Source: Thermoflexus hugenholtzii JAD2 (lineage in GTDB: Bacteria > Chloroflexota > Dehalococcoidia > UBA2979). From it: 8,189 nucleotides of DNA. Position 1 is the first letter of the stretch. Each line of letters opens with the position of its first letter. Shown here one piece after another: positions 1 to 5,753 of the stretch. Location of the stretch: NCBI GenBank assembly GCA_945889565.1, contig CAMDBZ010000070.1, positions 1-8,189 on the forward strand, given 5' to 3'. Below the pieces are notes generated by a model, which ran no database searches, was not told the DNA's origin, and saw only the letters and a program-made list of their open reading frames with translations. The position numbers were made by a program, and so were the translations under genes.

Positions 1-11
1 GGCACGCCGGT

Positions 12-830
12 GTGGAGCAGCTGGCCGGGATCGTGTACGCGTACACGATCCCGGGGGTGATCGCCGTGAACGCCGGTATCATCGTCGGTGACGACGCGGT
101 GGCGGTGGTCGACACGGGCACGACGGAGGCGGACGCGCGCGCGCTGCTGCGCGCGGCCGCCAGCGTGACGGAGCGGCCGGTGCGCTACGTGGTCAACACG
201 CACCACCACGGCGACCACAGCTTCGGGAACTGGTGGTTCCTGCCTGCGGTGGTGGTGGGGCACGCGCGCTGCCGCTGGCGGCTGGTAGGCGAGCAGGGCG
301 CATCGCACCGCGAGACGCTGGCGACGCACCTGCCGATGCTGCGCGAGCAGCTGGTCGCGCTGCCGCTCGCGCCGCCCGCGTTGACGTTCGAGCAGTACTG
401 CGATCTGCACCTCGGTGGCGTGAGTTTGCGGCTCGCGTACCTCGGGCGTGCGCACACGGACAACGACATCGCGGTGGGCATCGACGGGGCGGACGTGGCG
501 TTCGCGGGTGACCTGGTGGAAGAGTCCGGGCCGCCGATCGTCGGCGACGGGTATCCGGCGGAGTGGGGGCCGACGTTGCGGAAGCTCGGGGCGGCCGCAG
601 TCGATCGCTTCGTGCCGGGGCACGGGCGCATGGTCGACGCGACGTTCGTGGCGGCGCAGGCGGAGGCGTTCGAAGCGCTGAGCGCCGTGTGCGCGGCGGC
701 GGGCGGCGGTGCGGGGAGGGCGGCGGCGGCGCTCGACGCGCTGCCGCGCGCCGTGCGCGATGTGCTCGATGCGCAGGCGCCGGCGGCGGTGCGCCGTTAC
801 TTCGAGACGGCGAGCGCGGCGCGCGCCTAG
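12..830 (+). CDS. MBL-fold metallo-hydrolase (5' end possibly outside window)
   Basis: This is a metallo-beta-lactamase superfamily hydrolase with a probable dinuclear metal site; its substrate cannot be read from the sequence. The signature HHHGDH at residues 64-69 gives the HxHxDH motif. Further expected ligands follow in order: H148 (GRAHTDND), D167 (FAGDLVEE) and H204 (VPGHG). The N-terminal strand pattern (VNAGIIVGDD, then VVDTG) is also typical of the fold. At 272 aa the length suits a single-domain enzyme. No signal peptide is visible, so it is probably cytoplasmic. The GTG at 12 is the first start codon in the window, but the frame stays open to base 3, so the true start may lie upstream. 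The last ~50 residues are an Ala/Arg-rich helical tail. A perfect 30-bp palindrome sits inside codons 5-15. The gene converges on a small minus-strand gene 14 nt downstream, and no strong terminator separates them. The superfamily is certain; the function is not. Confidence 0.9.
   Translation: MEQLAGIVYAYTIPGVIAVNAGIIVGDDAVAVVDTGTTEADARALLRAAASVTERPVRYVVNTHHHGDHSFGNWWFLPAVVVGHARCRWRLVGEQGASHRETLATHLPMLREQLVALPLAPPALTFEQYCDLHLGGVSLRLAYLGRAHTDNDIAVGIDGADVAFAGDLVEESGPPIVGDGYPAEWGPTLRKLGAAAVDRFVPGHGRMVDATFVAAQAEAFEALSAVCAAAGGGAGRAAAALDALPRAVRDVLDAQAPAAVRRYFETASAARA
25..54. repeat. Perfect 30-bp palindrome in hydrolase coding sequence
   Basis: Each arm is 15 bp (CCGGGATCGTGTACG followed directly by its reverse complement), centred between bases 39 and 40 with no spacer. 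All 15 pairs were checked individually, and symmetry breaks at 24/55. It encodes residues AGIVYAYTIPG of the hydrolase, a stretch that fits the N-terminal strand of the fold. It could be a DNA operator, an RNA hairpin near the start of the message, or chance enhanced by high GC; the first two are inference. Confidence 0.9.
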
Positions 831-848
831 CGATTCGCGAGGCGCTAG
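827..848. terminator. Weak stem-loop between convergent genes
   Basis: CTAGCG at 827-832 pairs with CGCTAG at 843-848 around a 10-nt loop that itself contains TCGCGA. It spans the stop codons of both the hydrolase and the 59-aa gene, so it could act as a two-way stop signal. It has no T-tract on either side and only six pairs, so it is a weak candidate. Confidence 0.2.
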
Positions 849-1024
849 CGCTTCACGGTGCGGTAGGCGTTGAGGCCGACGATCACGTCGGTGCCGGGGA
901 CGGGCTGGTTGCCGCGCGTGGACGCGACGATGCGCGTCTTCTTGCTCGCGGACAGCCCTTCGTCGCCGTTGAGCGGGAAGCGGATGACGACGTCGTCGCC
1001 TTCGATGGTGATCGTGACGGGCAT
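845..1024 (-). CDS. Small conserved-looking protein, 59 aa
   Basis: This is a short gene of unknown function. It starts MPVTITIEGDDVVIRFPLNG and ends LNAYRTVKR. The first ~18 residues alternate in a beta-strand pattern, followed by a basic segment (SASKKTRIVASTRGN) and a second beta-like stretch (TDVIVGLNAY). There is no signal peptide, membrane segment or Cys. The ATG at 1024 has a good ribosome binding site: AAGGGAG on the minus strand at 1040-1034, 9 nt before the start. The clean start, the codon-position GC pattern and the balanced protein composition support a real gene, unlike the Arg/Ala-rich shadow frames nearby. It is divergent from the GDRSPKS gene and convergent with the hydrolase. 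I cannot name a family. The hydrophobic-basic-hydrophobic layout suggests a small beta-rich fold, which is inference. Confidence 0.75.
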   Translation of the reverse strand: MPVTITIEGDDVVIRFPLNGDEGLSASKKTRIVASTRGNQPVPGTDVIVGLNAYRTVKR

Positions 1025-1071
1025 CGGCGGGAACTCCCTTCTCGCGTTTCTCGCGCGCTCGTGTCTCGACG

Positions 1072-1089
1072 GTACGCGGGCGCGCGTAC
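1072..1089. repeat. Inverted repeat in divergent spacer
   Basis: GTACGCG at 1072-1078 and CGCGTAC at 1083-1089 form a perfect 7-bp stem around a 4-nt loop. It lies between two divergently transcribed small genes (starts at 1024 and 1148), just upstream of a candidate -10 box for the right-hand gene. Its position suits an operator for a dimeric regulator, but no binding protein is identifiable. Confidence 0.5.
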
Positions 1090-1111
1090 ACGTGCGACGA
1101 GCGCAGGGTGC

Positions 1112-1117
1112 TACGAT
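1112..1117 (+). promoter_or_regulatory. Candidate -10 box for GDRSPKS gene
   Basis: TACGAT lies 30 nt upstream of the GTG start. The same hexamer serves as the proposed -10 of the imuB promoter in this window. No convincing -35 is found at 16-18 nt upstream, so this is a partial promoter match only. Confidence 0.3.
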
Positions 1118-1147
1118 TGTGGTCGGCGAGCGTATTGGAGGCCCATC

Positions 1148-1276
1148 GTGGGAGACCGCAGCCCGAAGAGTTCTGCGAAACAGAACAAGCAGAAGGCGTC
1201 GCAGAAGGCGGCGAAGGGCGGCGCCAAGCCTGCCGCTACGCCGGCGATCGTGCCGCCCGCCAAGCCTGCGCGGTAA
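1148..1276 (+). CDS. Small Lys/Ala/Pro-rich 'GDRSPKS' protein, 42 aa
   Basis: This is a tiny, highly basic protein. It begins (M)GDRSPKSSAKQNKQKASQ, continues with an AAKGGAK segment and ends with a Pro/Ala tail (PPAKPAR). I recognise the GDRSPKS/GDKSPKS opening followed by a Lys/Gln-rich stretch from uncharacterised short proteins of high-GC Gram-positive and Chloroflexota genomes; the function is unknown to me. The GTG at 1148 is set by a strong ribosome binding site (GGAGG at 1137-1141, 6-nt spacer), which separates this gene from the much longer frame that runs through it from upstream. It is probably cytoplasmic and disordered. Nucleic-acid or ribosome association would fit its charge, but that is inference. 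It stands alone, converging with the MFS gene. Confidence 0.75.
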   Translation: MGDRSPKSSAKQNKQKASQKAAKGGAKPAATPAIVPPAKPAR

Positions 1277-1387
1277 CGCTCATCCACTGACAGCGGCGGC
1301 GCGCGCGTCGCTCTGCGTGCTTCACGCGGCATGCTGTGCGCCGCGGCGCGCCGTGCCTGAGGGCGTGTCGCGGTGCCTCGGCTATCG
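1277..1387. other. Convergent intergenic spacer with GC palindrome
   Basis: This spacer separates the 42-aa gene from the convergent MFS gene. It contains a perfect 12-bp palindrome, GCGCCGCGGCGC, at 1338-1349. No T-rich tract follows on either strand, so an intrinsic terminator cannot be claimed. No open frame with a ribosome binding site is seen. Confidence 0.4.
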
Positions 1388-2710
1388 CTACGCCTCGGCG
1401 TCCGCAGGTGGGGCCGGGCGCTGCGCGAAGAGGAAGAATAGCGAGCCGATACCCGCCGCGATGCCGAGGCTGGCGAATGCGGTGACGTAGCTGCCGGTCG
1501 CGTCGTACGCGGCTCCGGCGACGAGCGGGCCCGCGATGATGCCGCCGGTGATGACCATCGATTGCAGGCCGCTGATCGTGCCGTAGTGGCGCCCGCCGAA
1601 GTAGTCGGCACGGATCGACGTGGTCAGCGGGATGCGCATGCCGAAGCCGAAGCCGTTGAGGCCGGCGAACAGCCCGACCCACCACAGCGATTGCGCGCCC
1701 GCGAGCACGAGCATGCCGGCGGCGCTGAGCAGCATGGCAACGATGATCAGGAACTGCTTGTTGAAGCGGTCGCCGAGGTAGCCGCCGGTCAGCTGGCCGA
1801 CCACCTGCAGCGACGTCATGAGCGTGATCATGGTCGCGGCGGTGAGCTTGGAGTAGCCGAGATCCTCGTCAACGTAGGCGACGAAGTGCACGAGGATCGC
1901 GCCGGTGATCAGCAGCGAGAGCCCGTGGCCGATGCCGATCATCCAGAAGGCGCGGGTGCGCAGCGCCTGGCGGGGCGTGAAGTTGACCTCTGCGGTGCGC
2001 GCGCTGCGCGTGGGAGCGGCGTCGCTCGCTGCGGCCGCCGGGTCGATGGCGGCCGCGGAGTCGGCGGGGTCGCCGTCGGGGCGCCAGCCGTGGTCCTCCG
2101 GGTGGTGGCGCACGAGCATGGCGAGCGGCAGGCCGACGGCGAGCATGATCGCGCCGGAGAGCGCGGACATGGTGCGCCAGCCGAGCTGTTCGAGGCCGAG
2201 CACGACGATCGGCTGCACGAGGCCGCCGGCGGCGATGCCGAGCGACATGACGGCGAGCGCGAGCGAGCGGCGGCGCGCGAACCAGTTGACGATGGCGACG
2301 GACGCGGGCAGGAACGAGCCGAGCGCGGCGCCCAGGGCCATGATCAGGAAGGCGGCGTAGAACATCGCGAGGTTGTGCACCTGCGAGAGCACGAAGAAGC
2401 CGCCGCCGAAGATCGAGATGCCGATGAGCATCATGCGGCGCGGTCCGAAGCGATCGACGCACCAGCCCTCGAGCGGGCCGAGCAGGCCGGACTCGACGCG
2501 CTGGAGCGAGAACGCGAGCGAGAGCGCGGTGCGGCTCCAGCCGAACTCCTCGCGTAGCAGGACGGCGTAGGCGCCGAACGCCTGGAACAGCAGCGCGCCG
2601 TTGAGGGTCATCACGACGAAGCCGGCGAGCACGATCCACCAGCCGTAGAAGAGCGGCGCACGGCGGCGGGCGGCGAGCGGTTCGCGTGCGTCGGCCGCCG
2701 TGGACGCCAT
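1388..2710 (-). CDS. MFS transporter, OFA/MCT-like (12 TM)
   Basis: This is a major facilitator superfamily permease of 440 aa with about twelve membrane helices in two halves of six, joined by a polar loop (about residues 201-250, rich in D, P and A). It opens with FYGWWIVLAGF (21-31), as in many monocarboxylate/oxalate-formate type MFS proteins. The loop 2-3 signature appears as DRFGPRR (86-92), with its repeat GDRFNK (313-318) in the second half. RADYFGGRHYGTISG (368-382) is another family hallmark. The substrate is probably an organic anion, which is inference from family only. I chose the ATG at 2710 because it has GAGGG at 2722-2718 with a 7-nt spacer. An in-frame ATG at 2767 has no ribosome binding site and overlaps a -10-like box. 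It lies 101 nt behind the ferric-reductase gene, so it may be read through from that operon or have its own promoter. Confidence 0.9.
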   Translation of the reverse strand: MASTAADAREPLAARRRAPLFYGWWIVLAGFVVMTLNGALLFQAFGAYAVLLREEFGWSRTALSLAFSLQRVESGLLGPLEGWCVDRFGPRRMMLIGISIFGGGFFVLSQVHNLAMFYAAFLIMALGAALGSFLPASVAIVNWFARRRSLALAVMSLGIAAGGLVQPIVVLGLEQLGWRTMSALSGAIMLAVGLPLAMLVRHHPEDHGWRPDGDPADSAAAIDPAAAASDAAPTRSARTAEVNFTPRQALRTRAFWMIGIGHGLSLLITGAILVHFVAYVDEDLGYSKLTAATMITLMTSLQVVGQLTGGYLGDRFNKQFLIIVAMLLSAAGMLVLAGAQSLWWVGLFAGLNGFGFGMRIPLTTSIRADYFGGRHYGTISGLQSMVITGGIIAGPLVAGAAYDATGSYVTAFASLGIAAGIGSLFFLFAQRPAPPADAEA

Positions 2711-2765
2711 GCGCAGGCCCTCGGGTGCGGTGGTTCGCGGGCCGCCCGGCGCGGGCGACCGGGGC

Positions 2766-2771
2766 ATAGTA
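2766..2771 (-). promoter_or_regulatory. Candidate -10 box for MFS gene
   Basis: On the minus strand this reads TACTAT (4 of 6 to TATAAT), about 55 nt upstream of the chosen MFS start. No good -35 is visible at the usual distance. If used, transcription would begin downstream of the alternative ATG at 2767, which would exclude that start. Confidence 0.25.
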
Positions 2772-2811
2772 GCGAGGTTGGGGCGTGCGCGCTGTGGGCG
2801 GGGCGCGCGAG

Positions 2812-3513
2812 CTACGCGCTGGGCGCGGGCGGGGCGGGTGCCGCCGGCCGGCGCGCGGCGGCGGCGTCAGTGCGGGCGCGGCGCGCCTCGTAGAGCAGGC
2901 GGAAGACGGTCGCGCCGAACACGGCAGCGCCGGAGCCGAGGTAGACCCAGCGCGCGAGCGCGTACTTCGTGTCGGTGCCGGCGACGAGGCCGTGCGCAAG
3001 GGCGAGCAGGAACGCGCCGGTGGCCGTTGCGTGGATCGTGCGCCAGACGACGTAGTTCATGTACGCACGGAGCCAGCTGGAGACGACGAGCACCGCGATG
3101 CCCCAGAGCGCGAGGGTGCCGACGGCGACGGCGCCGGTGAGATGCGCGGACTGGCCGGGGACGAGCGAGCCGCGGAGGTCGATGTCCACGTAGCCGTCCG
3201 TGGCGATGACGATGACGTGCGCGACGCTGAACACGACGGCTGACAGCGCCCATTGCTGGTGGTGCTCGAGGATCGTCCTACGGCCGATCGCGCCGTCGAG
3301 GCCGCGCGAGCTGACCATGAGCCCGAAGAACATCGAGAGCGCGAGCGCGATGTACGCGCCGATGCCGGTGGCGCGGCCGGCCCACCACTGCAGCGGCTGT
3401 TCCGTGTCCCAGAGCTGGAAGAACTGCGCGCAGTAGCGGTAGGCGTAGTAGGTGGCGGCCGCGGCGACCGCGCCACGCAGCGCGATCAGCGCGAGCGCCC
3501 GGAGCTGCTTCAT
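2812..3513 (-). CDS. Ferric-reductase-like transmembrane haem protein
   Basis: This is a 233-aa integral membrane protein resembling the ferric reductase/MsrQ (YedZ) transmembrane domain, which binds haem b and passes electrons across the membrane. Six helices can be placed at about 5-24, 49-66, 88-105, 125-145, 160-178 and 188-207. Candidate haem ligands are H84/H85 (LEHHQQW), H99 (FSVAH), H161 (RTIHATATG) and H174 (LALAHG). The H85-H99 and H161-H174 spacings of 14 and 13 match the paired-His arrangement of the family. The C-terminus is a short basic then Ala/Pro tail. There is no FAD or NAD(P)H domain, so electrons must come from a partner. Its ATG overlaps the apbE stop as ATGA, indicating translational coupling and one transcript. 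I place it with the ApbE neighbour in a flavin/haem electron-transfer unit. Whether it reduces iron, methionine sulfoxide reductase or something else is open. Confidence 0.85.
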   Translation of the reverse strand: MKQLRALALIALRGAVAAAATYYAYRYCAQFFQLWDTEQPLQWWAGRATGIGAYIALALSMFFGLMVSSRGLDGAIGRRTILEHHQQWALSAVVFSVAHVIVIATDGYVDIDLRGSLVPGQSAHLTGAVAVGTLALWGIAVLVVSSWLRAYMNYVVWRTIHATATGAFLLALAHGLVAGTDTKYALARWVYLGSGAAVFGATVFRLLYEARRARTDAAAARRPAAPAPPAPSA

Positions 3514-4409
3514 CGGAGGTAGTGAGCGAGGCCGGGGGTGATCATGCAGCGGCCGTCGGAGGCGACGAGCAGCGCCTCGGCGCCACGAGCGGAGAGCGCA
3601 GGCAGCGTTGCGCTGGCATCGGCGAGCAGGGCCGTCGCGAGCGCGTCGGCGGTGGTGGCGTCGGCGGCCAGCACGGACGCTTGCACCCACGTGTGCGCTG
3701 CGGGCAGCCCGCGCTGCGGGTCGATGATGTGATGCGCGGAGCCGTCAGCGGTCGGCCAGCGCCGGTGCAGCGTGGAGGAGCTCGCGAGCGCGCCGTGCGT
3801 CACGCCGACGCGGTAGCCGCCGGTGCAGAGTTCGACGTCCTGCTCGTGCGCGTGCGCGCCGCCGAGCAGGAGGTCGCCGCCGCCATCGACGCAGTAGGAA
3901 CGCGCGCCGCGCCGCGCGAGCAGCGCTCCGACCTGGTCGATGGTCCAGCCCTTCGCGATGCCGCCGAGGTCCAGCAGGCCGGGTCCGTCGAGTTGCACGA
4001 GGTCGCCGTGGACGGGCACTGCCGGTCGCGCAGTGTTCTGCGGCGACGGGACGGCGTCGCGCGCCGCCAGCAGCTCGAAGGAGCGGTCGTAGCCGGCGGC
4101 GACCACAGCGGCGCCCACGGCCGGGTCGAACGCGCCGCCGGTAGCGGCGCGGAGGGCGATCGCCTGGCACACGAGCTCTGCGAGCTCACGGTCCTCGACG
4201 CGGCGATCGCGGTTGAGGCGGCTGAGCAGCGAGTCCGGCAGGAAGCGCGAGTAGCGAAGCTCGGCGGTGTGCACGAGCGCCTCGGCCTCGCGCAGGGCGG
4301 CGGGTGCGCAGCCGGACGCTTCGAGCTGCCAGCTGGTGCCCATGGCCCGGAAGGTGCACCGGGTGCGCAGCGTGCGCGTTCCGGCGCGCGCTGGGGTAGC
4401 TGCAGTCAC
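3510..4409 (-). CDS. apbE: FAD:protein FMN transferase (ApbE family)
   Basis: The ApbE family transfers FMN from FAD onto a Ser/Thr of a target flavoprotein in a Mg-dependent reaction. The 299-aa protein shows the expected motifs in order: AMGTSW (22-27), SRF (54-56), GGAFDP (91-96), DLGGIAKGWTID (147-158), DGGGDL (175-180), HHIIDPQRGLP (226-236) and the metal-binding segment DATTADALATAL (250-261). No lipobox or hydrophobic signal is visible; the N-terminus is short and basic, so a cytoplasmic enzyme is likely, unlike the exported lipoprotein forms. The GTG start overlaps the stop of the preceding gene (GTGA), and its own stop overlaps the next gene (ATGA), placing it mid-operon. The expected partner with an FMN-binding domain is not in the window. 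The family assignment is strong; the target is unknown. Confidence 0.93.
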   Translation of the reverse strand: MTAATPARAGTRTLRTRCTFRAMGTSWQLEASGCAPAALREAEALVHTAELRYSRFLPDSLLSRLNRDRRVEDRELAELVCQAIALRAATGGAFDPAVGAAVVAAGYDRSFELLAARDAVPSPQNTARPAVPVHGDLVQLDGPGLLDLGGIAKGWTIDQVGALLARRGARSYCVDGGGDLLLGGAHAHEQDVELCTGGYRVGVTHGALASSSTLHRRWPTADGSAHHIIDPQRGLPAAHTWVQASVLAADATTADALATALLADASATLPALSARGAEALLVASDGRCMITPGLAHYLR

Positions 4410-4876
4410 GACGCCTTCGTCTTCTTCGCAACCGCGGGCGCGGGCGCCGGCGCCGGCGCCGCGACGACGGGCGCGGGTGCGACGGGCGCGGGTGCGACCT
4501 GCGCGGGGGAGGCGACGACCGGCCCGGGGGCAGGCGGTGCGGCGACCAGCGCGGGGGCGCTCGTCACCGGGTTGCCACGCGCGTCCGCCACGACGGCGGA
4601 ACCGACGCCGAGGGGCGCGAGCGGCGGGAGCTGGATGGGGGGTGCGGCGCCGAGGCTGGACGACAGGCTGGGGAGCACGCTGAGCTGACTGGCGTCGAGC
4701 GGGATTGGCGTGGCGGCGGCGGGCGGCGCCGCCGCCTCGGCGGGAGATGGGAGCTCGGCGGCCGCGGCTGCGTCGGCGGCGGTGTGCGACTCGGCGGCCG
4801 AGATGCTGGCCCAGGACGCGCCAAGGGCGGCGGCACTGCCGGCCAGCACGACGACGTTCACGTGTGTCTTCGCCAT
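4406..4876 (-). CDS. Ala/Pro-rich exported protein, 156 aa
   Basis: I do not recognise a family. The protein begins MAKTHVNVVVLAGSAAALGA, a short charged start and a hydrophobic stretch to about residue 26 (ending SWASISA) that looks like a signal peptide or signal anchor. A low-complexity Ala-rich region follows, then a Ser/Leu/Pro middle (about 65-92), a small motif VGSAVVADARGNPV, and a Pro/Ala tail with repeated VAPAP units ending KKTKAS. Such tails span cell walls or act as linkers. The ATG at 4876 has GAGGAA at 4888-4883 with a 6-nt spacer; a TTG one codon earlier is less likely. The gene overlaps apbE by 4 nt (GTGA), so it is part of that operon. It has no Cys and no [S/T]GA[S/T] flavin-attachment motif; the nearest string is LGAS inside the hydrophobic segment. 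A structural or scaffolding role for the redox module is inference. Confidence 0.75.
   Translation of the reverse strand: MAKTHVNVVVLAGSAAALGASWASISAAESHTAADAAAAAELPSPAEAAAPPAAATPIPLDASQLSVLPSLSSSLGAAPPIQLPPLAPLGVGSAVVADARGNPVTSAPALVAAPPAPGPVVASPAQVAPAPVAPAPVVAAPAPAPAPAVAKKTKAS
4466..4495. repeat. Two perfect 15-bp tandem repeats (VAPAP units)
   Basis: GACGGGCGCGGGTGC occurs twice back to back (4466-4480 and 4481-4495), and a degenerate third copy begins at 4496. In the minus-strand gene they encode the VAPAP-type repeats of the Pro/Ala tail. Slippage could change the tail length between strains. Confidence 0.85.
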
Positions 4877-4932
4877 CAATGGTTCCTCGCTACCGTGGGA
4901 GCGGTTTGCGCGTCGCTCCGGGCTTCAGCGGG
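4877..4932. other. 56-nt intergenic gap inside the minus-strand operon
   Basis: This gap separates the coiled-coil gene (stop at 4933) from the Ala/Pro-rich gene (start at 4876). It carries the ribosome binding site GAGGAA (minus strand, 4888-4883). No terminator is seen, so co-transcription of the two genes is plausible. Confidence 0.4.
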
Positions 4933-5502
4933 TCACAGCCCCGCACGGCGGCGCAAGCGGTCGACCTCGGCCAGGCACTCCTGGCGGTCGTCGCCGCGCT
5001 CGCGATCGCATTCCGCGGTCTTCTTGGCGATTTCGCCGAGCAGCTCGCGTTGCCTCGTGTCAGACGGTGCGGTCGCGATCCGGGAGATGGTCGGTACCGG
5101 TGACGGCGCGGCGGGGGCCGATACCGTGGCGGCAGCCTGCGCGCGAGCGCGGGTGGCATCGAGCTCGTCGGCCAACGCCTGGAGGGCGGCGCGGCGCTGT
5201 GCGTCGACTTCGCGCAGTGCTTGCTCCTGGAGGGCGGCGCGCTGCGCGGCCACCTGTGCTGCGGCATCGTTCAGCGCGGCGACGCGCTGGGAGTCGAGTG
5301 TGGCGAGCGCGGACCGGTACGCGGGAGCGGAGTCGATGGCGGGGCTCGCGGTGGCAGCCACGAGCTCGACGCCGGCTGGCTCGTCGGCGGAGGACTCGCT
5401 GTTGGACGTGAAGAACCCGAAGACGGTGCCCGAAATCACGATTGCGAGTATGGCGACCGCGGTGCTGGCGACGGTGTACACGGCTGCGAGCTTCCGAGGC
5501 AT
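4933..5502 (-). CDS. Membrane-anchored coiled-coil protein with Cys pair, 189 aa
   Basis: I cannot assign this to a family. Residues 1-6 (MPRKLA) are basic. A single hydrophobic segment at about 7-31 (VASTAVAILAIVISGTVFGFF) is followed by a Ser/Asp/Glu-rich linker, which suggests a type II anchor with the body outside. Residues about 62-125 are a continuous Ala/Gln/Arg/Glu helix likely to form a coiled coil. A Pro/Ser/Ala linker (about 128-140) leads to a second charged helix (148-187) holding the only two Cys, C165 and C176 (AECDRERGDDRQECLAEV). They are eleven residues apart on one face and could form a disulfide or bind a cofactor. The ATG at 5502 has GAGGGG at 5514-5509, 6 nt away; the frame continues further upstream without a good start. 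It heads the operon with the Ala/Pro protein, apbE and the ferric-reductase-like gene, so a role as a partner or scaffold of that module is inferred. Confidence 0.72.
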   Translation of the reverse strand: MPRKLAAVYTVASTAVAILAIVISGTVFGFFTSNSESSADEPAGVELVAATASPAIDSAPAYRSALATLDSQRVAALNDAAAQVAAQRAALQEQALREVDAQRRAALQALADELDATRARAQAAATVSAPAAPSPVPTISRIATAPSDTRQRELLGEIAKKTAECDRERGDDRQECLAEVDRLRRRAGL

Positions 5503-5753
5503 GGCGCTCCCCTCGTGGCGGCGGCCGCTGGTGCGCCGCACGCGTATTAGGCACGGGGGTTCGCGTTTCCGTGACGCTGCGCGATAGCACGCGTGTACTT
5601 GCGGGCCCCGCACCCGTGGTTCCGACGGGCGGGCCTCGGGATTTCTTACGGGCGCAGGCGCGGGCGAGGCGCGCCACATGCTTGCTGGGGCCGTCCGGGG
5701 CCGAGGCCTACGTCGATACGGGTGGGAGGGCAGCGGGCGGGTACACATGAGCA

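Noticed and set aside
563..1276. 237-aa open frame on + strand running from inside the hydrolase gene into the small basic gene
   Set aside because: Only its last 42 codons, after a strong ribosome binding site and GTG, look real; the rest is Arg/Gly/Ala noise in another frame of the hydrolase and across an oppositely oriented gene.
1338..1349. 12-bp GC palindrome as an intrinsic terminator
   Set aside because: No loop of usual size and no T-tract on either strand; common in DNA of this GC content.
1562..2557. 331-aa open frame on + strand opposite the MFS gene
   Set aside because: Composition is dominated by E, A, R, G, D and H with no domain pattern; it is a GC-driven shadow of a clear 12-TM transporter.
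2711..2767. 19-codon N-terminal extension of the MFS gene
   Set aside because: No ribosome binding site before the ATG at 2767, and the extension is Pro/Arg/Gly-rich without membrane character; the ATG at 2710 has GAGGG at good spacing.
3514..3690. 59-codon upstream extension of the ferric-reductase-like gene
   Set aside because: It lies inside apbE, is Arg-rich, and the ATGA overlap at 3510-3513 marks the natural start.
4436..4500. Short GC repeats as a CRISPR-like or mobile-element repeat
   Set aside because: Units are contiguous, in frame and encode VAPAP-type residues; there are no spacers, terminal repeats or transposase.
3522..4688. 388-aa open frame on + strand opposite apbE and the Ala/Pro gene
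   Set aside because: It mirrors apbE codons and ends in a GAGATTGAG-type low-complexity run produced by the repeats of the opposite gene; no ribosome binding site.
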